A DNA stretch of 17,536 nt, taken from an uncultured Oscillospiraceae bacterium (GTDB lineage Bacteria > Bacillota > Clostridia > Oscillospirales > Ruminococcaceae). The position numbers and the translations under genes are program-made. The stretch spans positions 1-17,536 of the forward strand of contig CAJTNJ010000020.1 of NCBI GenBank assembly GCA_910577565.1, read 5' to 3'. Shown in pieces: positions 7,896 through 14,639 of this stretch (its first letter is position 1; the number at the start of each line of letters is the position of its first letter). Below the pieces are notes generated by a model. It worked only from the letters and a program-made list of their open reading frames with translations, ran no database searches and was not told the origin of the DNA.

Positions 7896-8291
7896 ATGGC
7901 TAACTACTCACAAGAAAATCTCGCGGCAATGCAGGAAGACGCCTTAAACAGAGTACGTGAGATGCAAAGACGAGCCAGACAAAAGATCGAGCAAGATCAG
8001 TTCAATTCAAACGAGCCTCCGATAGTTACAAAAAATGCCGAAAAATATAAAAAATCAACTATGAGTTTTGACAATGCACTATCAAAAGAAAAAAATAAAA
8101 AATATGAGGACAAAAAAGTGCCACACACACTAAACGGCCCTTTTAAAGAAGATATGTTTTCGTCTCTAATCAAAAAAATAATCCCAAACATGGACAGCGA
8201 TCGTATATTTTTGCTCATATTAATGCTTATGCTTAAAGGACAAAAAACCGATAACGAACTCATGCTTGCATTGTTTTATATAATGACCTAA
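7896..8291 (+). CDS. Small hypothetical protein with hydrophobic C-terminal helix
   Basis: A 131-residue protein preceded by a strong AAAGGAGGG site 6 nt from its ATG, so it is very likely translated. Residues 1-100 are charged (Lys, Glu, Gln, Asp) and probably helical or disordered. The last 30 residues (from about D-S-D-R-I-F-L-L-I) are strongly hydrophobic, with a break at K-G-Q-K-T-D-N-E before L-M-L-A-L-F-Y-I-M. That ending resembles the tail of small uncharacterised clostridial proteins (a hydrophobic hairpin with a short polar turn), but I cannot name a family. No signal peptide. The last four bases overlap the stop region of the convergent alkD-like gene, so there is no room for a terminator between them. 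Confidence 0.75.
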   Translation: MANYSQENLAAMQEDALNRVREMQRRARQKIEQDQFNSNEPPIVTKNAEKYKKSTMSFDNALSKEKNKKYEDKKVPHTLNGPFKEDMFSSLIKKIIPNMDSDRIFLLILMLMLKGQKTDNELMLALFYIMT

Positions 8292-9070
8292 GCTTTTTGA
8301 CTTGGATAGTTTTTTGCAAGTTTTTTAAGATATAATTTTCGTTCATTAGGCACCCTTTTAGAATCTGTTATTTTGCAGACAGTCATTTTGTAAGTTTTCT
8401 CGTCAATTTCATATTTTTCAAGAAAAGTCTTGGTTTTTGCAGGAAATTTTATAAAGCAAACTGACAAAAGCCACGCATTGCCCATTTTTACATAATAATC
8501 CGGTTTCCTATAATCATAAGTTAAAGATATACTTGGAAAAGACCTGGAAGAAACAAATTTGCAGTTTTTTATTATGTCATCAATATAAAATTCGTTTATA
8601 TAAAAAGAAAGCATTAGCAAAAGGCCAACTCGAACTTTCCATGGGTTTTCAGAGTTTATGCATTCAATTAAATAATCATAGCCTGCTTTTTGGTTTTTAG
8701 TGAATTGTTTTAACGATGAAACTGTCATATCGCATATAGCCCAATTTTCAAAGACAGTTATATAATCATCAAACAAAAAAATAAGTTCTTTAAAGTCGCA
8801 TTTTAGTTTTGCAAGAACAAAACCGTGAAGCAAAGCCTCTTCAAAAGTTTCATCCTTGCAAATTTTTAAATAATCTCTTATGTTACCTTTTGCTATATTG
8901 CTTGCAAGCTTTCTAATTATTGGAACTCTTACACCAAGAAGTGGCAATTTCGTTTTTACTATTTTTTTGTTAAATTCTCTGTAAGTTGCATCAACATTTT
9001 GATAAAGAAAATTTTGCAACTGTATGTAATCATTTTTGTCCCAGCTTTGCTTTTTAAATTCAATAAACAT
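8288..9070 (-). CDS. DNA alkylation repair protein, AlkD-like HEAT-repeat glycosylase
   Basis: Member of the AlkC/AlkD superfamily that removes alkylated purines (N3-methyladenine and N7-methylguanine in characterised AlkD). The 260 residues are built of helical HEAT-like repeats. Residues matching the catalytic set of Bacillus cereus AlkD are present: W110 and D114 in N-W-A-I-C-D, and R147 in P-W-K-V-R. The later D-Y-Y-V-K-M-G-N-A-W segment and the C-terminal K-R-V-P-N-E-R run are also family features. It appears to be a single gene with its own promoter (9095-9123), and it converges on the hypothetical gene at 7896 with overlapping stops. Whether it is an active glycosylase or a binding paralogue cannot be told from sequence alone. 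Confidence 0.88.
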   Translation of the reverse strand: MFIEFKKQSWDKNDYIQLQNFLYQNVDATYREFNKKIVKTKLPLLGVRVPIIRKLASNIAKGNIRDYLKICKDETFEEALLHGFVLAKLKCDFKELIFLFDDYITVFENWAICDMTVSSLKQFTKNQKAGYDYLIECINSENPWKVRVGLLLMLSFYINEFYIDDIIKNCKFVSSRSFPSISLTYDYRKPDYYVKMGNAWLLSVCFIKFPAKTKTFLEKYEIDEKTYKMTVCKITDSKRVPNERKLYLKKLAKNYPSQKA

Positions 9071-9094
9071 TTCAATTTTACCCCATAGAATATT

Positions 9095-9123
9095 ATGATA
9101 TATAAAATTAGTCTATCATTCAA
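9095..9123 (-). promoter_or_regulatory. Candidate promoter of the alkD-like gene
   Basis: Minus strand TTGAAT (9123-9118), a 17-nt spacer and TATCAT (9100-9095), 25 bp upstream of the ATG. Moderate match. Confidence 0.5.
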
Positions 9124-9644
9124 AACAAAGATAATGCAGCCATAAACCGCGAAATTAAAAATAGAACTTTTTTAAAAATTATTGCTATAACGGCTTTAAT
9201 CTTTCAAATATAAAAAGGAGTTTTTAATAAATTGCATATTTATAAAGACAGAAATTGTATTTGTAATAACTTTTACCATTTTATTTTTAGAAAATATTGC
9301 ATTCACAAATACTAACAAAACCAACTATGCTACACATTCATATTCTAACTAATAAATTAAGATATTAACCATTAAGCCCCATAAATTAGATGCATGCTGT
9401 TTATTATGACTTTTTATGATAAATCTATGAAATTATGCCAAGATAGATATTTGAATTATAATAAATATATAAAAACGATATGAATAAATTTGTATCATTA
9501 TATTATTTCGTTATCATGTTACAACAGATGTTTTAAATAAAATTTCGCTGACTATAGTTACACACTAACACAGGACTGCTGTTTTTCATAATTATAAATA
9601 TATAAAGCATGTATTTTGCCATTCAAATATTGAGTATATACAAA
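9124..9644. other. Long gene-free AT-rich stretch
   Basis: Over 500 bp without a supported gene. The only coding-like signal is an AAGGAG site at 9216-9220 followed by a TTG at 9232 and a 27-codon frame ending at 9315, which I do not accept as a gene. No tRNA, riboswitch or long repeat was recognised. It may be decayed coding sequence. Confidence 0.5.
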
Positions 9645-9702
9645 ATATCCGGATGCTTACACTCTAAAAATTAAATCTTTTAGCAGGCAATCATTCGGAT
9701 AT
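9645..9702 (-). terminator. Nested hairpin downstream of the ECF gene, probable terminator
   Basis: An outer 11-bp stem (9645-9655 with 9692-9702, one G-T pair) encloses an inner 6-bp stem (9664-9669 with 9678-9683). On the minus strand it starts 14 bp after the stop of the transporter gene and is followed by TTTTG. The two-tier form is larger than a plain terminator. Confidence 0.5.
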
Positions 9703-9715
9703 ACATAACTATAAC

Positions 9716-10420
9716 TCATTTTAATTTCACTATTTTTTTTATTATAAATACAATAAATGGGCAAAAAACAGTAGTAATTACAATTTGTGTCCAATATGAA
9801 TTGGTTAGCGTAGAATTCAATCTATATATAATATCATATTTATTGGGCAATACCCATAATTTAATATAAAAGAAGATATTAGAAAAGAAAAGCATTAAAA
9901 GAGCATAAAGTGTTGTAGCAATAAATGAACTGATGGCACATGATAATAAATATTTTAAAGAACTGCCATCTTTGTTTAAAAACTTAAATAAAAAACCAAC
10001 AACAAAACCTAGCAAGATCCTTGGTACAAAACATATAATGAGGGAAAATGCATTACCTTCAAAAAAATAACCATAAATTTCACATCGAGCAAATGGAGAA
10101 AACAAAAAAGATGTCGGCAACATAGAAAAGGAAGCTGTCATAAGTTTAACAGTGGCACATATAAATCCCAAGATTATACCTGTGGTGGGGCCTAATAAAC
10201 ATGCGCCAATTATGATTGGTATTTGAAGAAAAGCTATTGTAATATATAAAGGAGATGCGTTTGCTGGGATGCTGTCCAACCCTGTAAGTGACATTATCAT
10301 CATTACTGCTATTAATGATGTTAATAATAATTTTTTTTTATAGCTTTTACTTAAAATGATATTATCTTCAAATGTATCTGTCGGTTCGCTTTCATTTGAT
10401 TTTTGATTTAATTCAGTCAT
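9716..10420 (-). CDS. ECF transporter S component, substrate unknown
   Basis: Substrate-binding membrane subunit of an energy-coupling-factor vitamin or micronutrient importer, which works with a shared EcfA-A'-T module encoded elsewhere. The protein has 234 residues: a polar cytoplasmic N-terminus of about 28 residues, then roughly six hydrophobic segments. The stretch P-L-Y-I-T-I-A-F-L-Q-I-P and G-P-T-T-G-I-I-L-G-F is typical of S components of the folate/pantothenate-like group. An AGGAAGG site precedes the ATG and a good promoter lies at 10501-10529. No riboswitch was recognised in the 80-nt leader, so the substrate cannot be inferred from regulation. The next gene upstream is an insertion-sequence remnant, so context does not help either. 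Confidence 0.85.
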   Translation of the reverse strand: MTELNQKSNESEPTDTFEDNIILSKSYKKKLLLTSLIAVMMIMSLTGLDSIPANASPLYITIAFLQIPIIIGACLLGPTTGIILGFICATVKLMTASFSMLPTSFLFSPFARCEIYGYFFEGNAFSLIICFVPRILLGFVVGFLFKFLNKDGSSLKYLLSCAISSFIATTLYALLMLFFSNIFFYIKLWVLPNKYDIIYRLNSTLTNSYWTQIVITTVFCPFIVFIIKKIVKLK

Positions 10421-10500
10421 ATTAACCTTCCTAATGATATAGTATTTGTTAACAATAAATTGATATAAATTAAAAACTAAACAATAAGTTATTCTTACAA

Positions 10501-10529
10501 ATTATATCACATTTAAAATTATATGGCAA
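10501..10529 (-). promoter_or_regulatory. Extended -10 promoter of the ECF S-component gene
   Basis: Minus strand TTGCCA (10529-10524), a 17-nt spacer and consensus TATAAT (10506-10501) with TG at the extended position. It lies only about 30 bp from the left end of the decayed insertion sequence. Confidence 0.75.
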
Positions 10530-10558
10530 CAAAAACAAAAAAGGGGGAGCGCCAAAAA

Positions 10559-10586
10559 TGTAGGTGTTACAATGATGTATGACAAA
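10559..10586 (+). repeat. Left inverted repeat of the IS481-like element
   Basis: Begins TGTAGGTGTTAC. Partner of 11582-11609; inferred by aligning both ends outside the transposase remnant. Confidence 0.7.
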
Positions 10587-10669
10587 AAGAGAAAAAAGAT
10601 AGCAAATAGGAGCAACCTATGTTAAGGTTGAGTTACTAATAAAAATGAAAGGCAAGTGTCCTATTCACT

Positions 10670-11588
10670 ATGAATAAGATAACACAAACTATGCTTTATC
10701 GTCAATCTTTGATTTTGTATGCTAAAAAGCATGGCGTTACTAAAGCGGTTATTCACTGTCGTACTAACCGACATTATGTTTATAGCTGGTTAAAAAGATA
10801 TGACGGTTCATTATATTCTCTTGCTGACAAGTCTCATAAACCTCATCATCCTAATCAACATACTAAGCAAGGACTCACATTGATTTATAATATGCGACGA
10901 TCAAATCCCAATACTGGTCTAATTGCCTTCTAGGTAAAATTGCAGTAGTGTGGATATATTCGCTCCATCTCTGTGTTGTATTGTGTTCTATTCAAAGCAG
11001 TCAAATGGCTGTAAAACTACAAAATCCAAAGTATATTCCTAAGCCGTATTAGCAAATGCAATATCATGGCCAGCGTGTACAAATATATATGAAATTTGTT
11101 CCATCAATCTGTATTTTAGGTGATGCGAAAAGCGAGAAATTCAATATATGGCAATAAATGAATATAACAAAAATATGACTATCTAGAAGCTTTCTAAGAA
11201 CATATTACCTATTCTTCTACGATGTTCTTAGAACATTTAGTCGGAGTATTTCCATATGCTATTGAGTGTGTTCAAACAAACAACAGTTCTGAATTTACTA
11301 ATTACTTAAACTCATGAATATCTAAAAAACTTTATTTGAAGTTATTCTTGCAAAGTTAGGAATAAAGCACAAATTAATAAGACCATACACACCAAGACAT
11401 AATGGGAAAGTGGAAGATTTTCATCATCGTAAGAACAGCGAAAAATTTTATGCCTTGCATACATTCTATTCCTTCTATGATTTCAAAAGCAACTGGTGGT
11501 TAGAAGGCGTTAATACAATAAATTTCCAATGCGTCCTCTAAATTGGTACTCTCTTAAACATGTTCTTTTTGCTCTTCCTAATTTGTAA
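10670..11588 (+). pseudogene. IS481-family DDE transposase, degenerate
   Basis: The first 87 codons (10670-10930) give an intact helix-turn-helix region (L-I-L-Y-A-K-K-H-G-V-T-K-A-V-I, then Y-S-W-L-K-R-Y-D-G-S-L). The frame then meets TAG where the family has Trp. Beyond it, recognisable segments are spread over several frames with many stops: N-P-K-Y-I-P-K-P-Y, G-Q-R-V-Q-I, E-H-L-V-G-V-F-P, C-V-Q-T, R-P-Y-T-P-R-H-N-G-K-V-E and M-R-P-L-N-W close to the end. The first catalytic Asp is replaced by Tyr (TAT, 11086-11088) and the second by Asn (AAC, 11279-11281), while the Glu of G-K-V-E remains. Not functional. Confidence 0.9.
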
Positions 11589-11609
11589 CAAATCATTAAC
11601 AAAACTACA
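11582..11609 (-). repeat. Right inverted repeat of the IS481-like element
   Basis: Read on the minus strand it begins TGTAGTTTTGTTAATGAT and overlaps the last codons and stop of the transposase remnant. Confidence 0.7.
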
Positions 11610-11929
11610 TTGTAGGGTTCATCTATTTCTATTAATTTTTCTCGCTTATTTTTTGCATTTTTAAGTACTATTTCCTCAGCATATTCCTTTACCCAATATA
11701 GGCACATTTTTCTTTCTATTTCTAATATCTTCCTAATACTGTTGCACTGTTCCCTTCCATGTGCAATCTTATTGCCTATTTCTTTATTTCTTTGTTATAG
11801 CTCCTTTCTTTTGGATTGGCGTATATTTCTTTACAAAATGTTTACATTTATATATTTAGCTTACTGCTTTTGTTTTTACATCTTTTATTTGTCTTCTTTT
11901 TTATATCTTTCACATCTTATTTCTTTAAT
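11610..11929 (-). pseudogene. 5' fragment of an IS1-like transposase, degenerate and truncated
   Basis: On the minus strand, in shifting frames, there is a zinc-ribbon remnant (K-E-I-R-C near 11926-11912 and Y-K-C-K-H near 11846). It is followed by Y-A-N-P-K-E-R-S-Y-N-K-E-I-K-K, A-I-R-L-H-M-E-G-N-S and W-V-K-E-Y-A-E-E-I, then I-E-I-D-E, where the catalytic domain of IS1-family InsAB-type transposases begins. It carries several in-frame stops and at least two frameshifts. The similarity stops at the right inverted repeat of the neighbouring IS481-like element, and the C-terminal half is missing. A TGATATAAT extended -10 box at about 11929-11937 may be its old promoter. Confidence 0.75.
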
Positions 11930-11974
11930 TATATCATAATATTTTTTGAGGAAACTCCCCAATAGAAAATTAAA

Positions 11975-12003
11975 TTGACATTAAGCAAGGCATATTGTAA
12001 AAT
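11975..12003 (+). promoter_or_regulatory. Promoter of the DUF1292 gene
   Basis: Perfect TTGACA (11975-11980), a 17-nt spacer and TAAAAT (11998-12003). The leader is about 40 nt. Confidence 0.8.
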
Positions 12004-12050
12004 TAATATATGCAAAATTATAACTAATTTATTTTTATGGAGATATTGTA

Positions 12051-12344
12051 ATGGGCATTGAAAATGGACCAATGATTTATACACTTGTTGATGAGGAAGA
12101 AAATGAGCAAAAATTTGAAGTCTTAGATTTTATGGAACTAGATGATGAACTTTACTATGCTATGACGCCTTACTATGAAGACGCAGATGATATTGTAAAA
12201 AATTCTGGCGAACTTATAGTGTTAAAACGCATTTTCTGTGATGATCAAGAATTTTTTTCTACAATAAACGATGATGATGAATACAATAAAATCGGAAATA
12301 TATTTATTGAAAAACTTGAAAATATGTTCGATGATCAATATTAA
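12051..12344 (+). CDS. DUF1292 domain protein (YrzB family)
   Basis: A 97-residue acidic protein. The pattern T-L-V-D-E-E-x-N-E-x-x-F-E-V-L-D, followed by Y-Y-A-M-T-P-Y, then I-V-L-K-R and a final D-D-E-Y segment ending in an acidic tail, is the DUF1292 signature seen in small Firmicute proteins such as YrzB. Its biochemical role is unknown; in many Firmicutes it is found near alaS-ruvX, which are not in this window. GGAG lies 8 nt before the ATG and a near-consensus promoter is upstream. It is followed 45 bp later by the promoter of the 6S-like RNA, with no clear terminator in between. Confidence 0.85.
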   Translation: MGIENGPMIYTLVDEEENEQKFEVLDFMELDDELYYAMTPYYEDADDIVKNSGELIVLKRIFCDDQEFFSTINDDDEYNKIGNIFIEKLENMFDDQY

Positions 12345-12388
12345 TCTATTTTGAAAAAATAAATAACATAATTTGGTTAACTAAACAA

Positions 12389-12417
12389 TTGAATAATATC
12401 AATATAAGTTGTATAAT
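12389..12417 (+). promoter_or_regulatory. Promoter of the 6S-like RNA
   Basis: TTGAAT (12389-12394), a 17-nt spacer and consensus TATAAT (12412-12417). Initiation is expected near 12424, just before the closing stem of the RNA. Confidence 0.75.
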
Positions 12418-12423
12418 ATTATT

Positions 12424-12614
12424 AAAGAAACTGCTTTGATTCGTTTGTGCGGAATTTATAAATCCAACACTTTTTTAAAGGGAGCTTGAACTCTGATTGC
12501 GGACTGCAGACCTCCTACATCTGTAGACGAAGGGAGCGCGAACCAATCAGGAAAGCACCCACCTGTGGTAACACGGGTTTAATTATTTCTGTATGACGAC
12601 AAAGCGGTTTTTTT
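12424..12614 (+). ncRNA. ssrS: Probable 6S RNA
   Basis: An RNA of about 190 nt that would bind housekeeping RNA polymerase by mimicking an open promoter. What is seen: a closing stem, 12431-12438 with 12600-12607, extended by 12442-12444/12596-12598 and 12451-12455/12585-12589; a large central bubble; a stem 12493-12499/12544-12550; an apical hairpin 12504-12510/12520-12526. A GTAA-capped hairpin (12561-12567/12572-12578) lies in the 3' side of the bubble. Seven Ts directly follow the closing stem, so it doubles as terminator. Promoter, length and architecture fit Firmicute 6S RNA, and no reading frame competes. The call rests on structure and remembered sequence style, not on a covariance search. 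Another clostridial small RNA remains possible. Confidence 0.75.
12600..12614 (+). terminator. Terminator of the 6S-like RNA
   Basis: The 3' arm of the RNA's closing stem (12600-12607) runs straight into seven Ts (12608-12614), with more Ts after one A. Confidence 0.65.
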
Positions 12615-12615
12615 A

Positions 12616-12896
12616 TTTTTTTACTATAAAAAACATATTACCTAATTACAAATCTCATTATAAAAACAGTAAATCATCATTATATTTTAAACATAGGCAA
12701 AATACCACTATATAACATATAATCAGATCAATCTTCGGTTAACCGGAAATATTTTATACGGTAGATCATAGATTTTATTCTGTGTGTTGATATTGAGTTT
12801 ACTATTTTTATAAACTGCAATCATAGCAAACAATGCACAATCAAATTGATTGTTTTTTTGTTTTGTTATCATATGTAATTTTCATACTATTGCTTT
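12616..12896. other. Spacer before tcdA
   Basis: AT-rich and without a supported gene. It holds a 10-bp palindrome CGGTTAACCG (12736-12745) and a small hairpin 12837-12842/12848-12853 followed by seven Ts (12853-12859). The hairpin may be a weak terminator on the plus strand. No confident promoter for tcdA was found. Confidence 0.45.
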
Positions 12897-12911
12897 AGGA
12901 GATCTATATTT

Positions 12912-13631
12912 ATGACACCGCCAGATTGGAAAGAAAGAACTCGTTGTTTAATAGGCGAGAAAAATATAAAAAAACTAAACAACACATCTATTGCTATCAT
13001 TGGGCTTGGAGGAGTAGGAGGAGCGGCGGCAGAATCACTCTGCAGAGCAGGAATAGGCGAGATTATAATTGTAGACAAAGATAAATTTTCTAGCACTAAT
13101 ATTAACCGCCAACTGTTTGCAACTACGAAAACAATGGGGAAAAATAAGTGTGATGCTGCAAAAGATAGGCTTTTAGAGATAAATCCAAACTGCAAAATAA
13201 AATCATTGAATATGTGTTACAATGAAAAAACATCACAAACTCTATTTAAACAAAACCCAGATATAATAATAGACGCTATAGATATGATAACATCAAAGCT
13301 TCACCTAGCAAAATATTGCAACGAACACAAGATTCCTCTTTTAATGTGTCTTGGAACAGGAAATAGGCTTAATCCGGAAGAGTTCCACATAGGTGATATA
13401 TCACAAACTGCCGGGTGTGGTTGCCCGCTTGCTAGAGTTATCAGAAAAGAGCTTAAAAAAATTGGTGTAAAAAAACAAACAGTGCTATATTCAACGGAGA
13501 CTCCATTAAAAATTACTGTAGAATCTGCAAATGGTCAACATATTCCTTCAAGCAGTCCGTTTTGTCCACCTGTTGCAGGTTATATGCTTGCAGCCTACGC
13601 TACCCGAATGGTTATGGAAAATTTAATTTAA
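12912..13631 (+). CDS. tcdA: tRNA threonylcarbamoyladenosine dehydratase TcdA
   Basis: ThiF/E1-like enzyme that uses ATP to dehydrate t6A37 of ANN-decoding tRNAs to the cyclic form ct6A. The 239-residue product has the nucleotide-binding G-L-G-G-V-G at residues 31-36 and the I-V-D-K-D ribose-binding Asp near 53-57. N-I-N-R-Q with the Arg finger follows near 63-67, as do D-A-I-D near 121-124 and the family motif G-C-G-C-P-L-A-R-V near 168-176. AGGAGA lies 9 nt before the ATG. It stands alone between the 6S-like RNA and the transporter pair. ThiF and MoeB relatives are excluded by the C-P-L-A-R motif and the absence of thiamine or molybdopterin genes nearby. Confidence 0.93.
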   Translation: MTPPDWKERTRCLIGEKNIKKLNNTSIAIIGLGGVGGAAAESLCRAGIGEIIIVDKDKFSSTNINRQLFATTKTMGKNKCDAAKDRLLEINPNCKIKSLNMCYNEKTSQTLFKQNPDIIIDAIDMITSKLHLAKYCNEHKIPLLMCLGTGNRLNPEEFHIGDISQTAGCGCPLARVIRKELKKIGVKKQTVLYSTETPLKITVESANGQHIPSSSPFCPPVAGYMLAAYATRMVMENLI

Positions 13632-13654
13632 TCATAATTTATAACTAAAAAGCA

Positions 13655-13682
13655 AGAAAATATATTCCGGCAGATATTTTCT
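13655..13682. repeat. 9-bp inverted repeat after tcdA
   Basis: AGAAAATAT (13655-13663) pairs with 13674-13682 around a 10-nt loop, 24 bp after the tcdA stop. Possible weak terminator; no T-tract on the plus strand. Confidence 0.35.
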
Positions 13683-13849
13683 AAAAAACCTGGAATCTTT
13701 AATTACTTAAATTTTTGGTCAGAACTGCAATTTTTTTTGCTTTTTATGCTTTTGCTAATGAAAATTTATAACTTATTGGGAATCTGTCTTTCCTTTTATT
13801 TAATTATTAATTATTTGGTACGCTTACAAATTTAAATGTTAATAAACAT

Positions 13850-13892
13850 AAAACAAGATACTGTGGGGATATTAAAAACAGTATCTTGTTTT
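13850..13892 (+). terminator. 15-bp hairpin abutting the first tauE-like gene
   Basis: A perfect 15-bp stem (13850-13864 with 13878-13892) has a 13-nt loop and ends in TTTTT. It lies 14 bp upstream of the TTG start of the next gene, overlapping the leader. It could terminate tcdA transcripts or act as an attenuator for the transporter pair. Confidence 0.6.
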
Positions 13893-13905
13893 TATGGAGG
13901 CAGTT

Positions 13906-14259
13906 TTGAAAGAAAAAACTAAGTTTCGGCTTATAGGGCTTGTTTCTGGACTGTTTAATGGCATGTTTGGCGCTGGAGGTGGCATGATATTGGTTTTGCT
14001 GCTTGAAAAAGTTGGTATAAAACCAAAAAATGCCCACGCAACATCAATTGCAATAATAGCTGCGATATCGGTGCTTAGTGCTGTTATATATTTTGCTTGC
14101 GGCCATATAAACTTAAAAGATTCATTGTTTTATATACCTACAGGAATTTTAGGCGTCTTTATTGGTGGATTTTTACTTAAAAACATAAAAAAAGATATAC
14201 TTAGGAGAATATTTGGAATAATAATGATAATTTCCGGTGTAAGGTTGTTTTTTAAATGA
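13906..14259 (+). CDS. Half-length TauE/SafE (DUF81) transporter subunit, N-terminal-type
   Basis: Membrane protein of 117 residues corresponding to one half of the usual 240-270-residue sulfite/organosulfur exporter TauE/SafE. About four hydrophobic segments are visible; the first carries the family motif G-L-F-N-G-M-F-G-A-G-G-G, and K-N-A-H-A-T-S follows before the second. I chose the TTG at 13906, 5 nt after a perfect GGAGG (13896-13900). The in-frame ATG at 13894 overlaps that Shine-Dalgarno and the upstream hairpin. It overlaps the next gene by 4 bp (ATGA), so the two are translationally coupled and probably form a heterodimer equivalent to one full transporter. Substrate unknown. Confidence 0.85.
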   Translation: MKEKTKFRLIGLVSGLFNGMFGAGGGMILVLLLEKVGIKPKNAHATSIAIIAAISVLSAVIYFACGHINLKDSLFYIPTGILGVFIGGFLLKNIKKDILRRIFGIIMIISGVRLFFK

Positions 14260-14639
14260 TAATAGAACTTATAATTGGCCTTTTAGCAGGAGTTACTGCA
14301 TCAATGGGCCTTGGTGGCGGATTTGTATTAATGATCTATCTCTCCACCATTGCAGGGGTAAATCAAATAGACGCTCAAGGAATAAATCTCATATTTTTTC
14401 TGCCTATAGCACTTGTTTCAACTATAATGCACATTAAAAATAAGTTAATCGATAAAAAGCCGTTGTTCCCTGTTATAGGATTTGGGCTTTTGGGAGCATG
14501 CATAGGTGCTTTAATTGCATTTTTGTTTCCAGTCCAGTGGATTTCAAAACTATTTGCAATCATTTTACTTATACTAGGATTAAAAGAGTTGTTTCACAAA
14601 AAGACAAAACACCCACAGCTTAAAATAACGGACAATTAA
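14256..14639 (+). CDS. Half-length TauE/SafE (DUF81) transporter subunit, C-terminal-type
   Basis: A 127-residue membrane protein matching the second repeat of TauE/SafE transporters. It begins directly with a hydrophobic segment carrying G-V-T-A-S-M-G-L-G-G-G-F, the second copy of the glycine-rich motif, followed by D-A-Q-G-I-N-L. About four hydrophobic segments are seen, with a polar K-N-K-L-I-D-K-K loop in the middle and a charged C-terminal tail. Its ATG overlaps the stop of the first half gene. There is no frameshift between them: both frames have proper ends and the second motif set is complete, so this looks like a genuine two-gene arrangement rather than a broken gene. Confidence 0.85.
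   Translation: MIIELIIGLLAGVTASMGLGGGFVLMIYLSTIAGVNQIDAQGINLIFFLPIALVSTIMHIKNKLIDKKPLFPVIGFGLLGACIGALIAFLFPVQWISKLFAIILLILGLKELFHKKTKHPQLKITDN

Larger units (their letters stand above)
10559..11609 (+). mobile_element. Decayed IS481-like insertion sequence (1051 bp)
   Basis: Bounded by imperfect 28-bp inverted repeats: 10559-10586 and 11582-11609 (reverse) match at 20 of 28 positions. Both begin TGTAG and share AATGAT and ACAAA blocks at the same offsets. The TGT...ACA ends and about 1 kb size fit the IS481 family. It contains one degenerate transposase frame on the plus strand, whose stop codon lies within the right repeat. No target duplication was seen next to the ends. Confidence 0.8.

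Noticed and set aside
9232..9315. 27-codon frame starting TTG after an AAGGAG site
   Set aside because: Short, weak start codon, no recognisable motif and surrounded by non-coding sequence; chance is a sufficient explanation.
11510..11707. 65-codon minus-strand open frame at the insertion-sequence junction
   Set aside because: It is part of the IS1-like pseudogene read into the IS481-like element, not an independent gene.
11742..11939. 65-codon plus-strand hydrophobic frame
   Set aside because: It is the antisense of the IS1-like remnant; its Phe/Leu/Tyr richness comes from A-rich sequence on the other strand.
12736..12745. 10-bp palindrome CGGTTAACCG as an operator
   Set aside because: Too short and single-copy to distinguish from chance.
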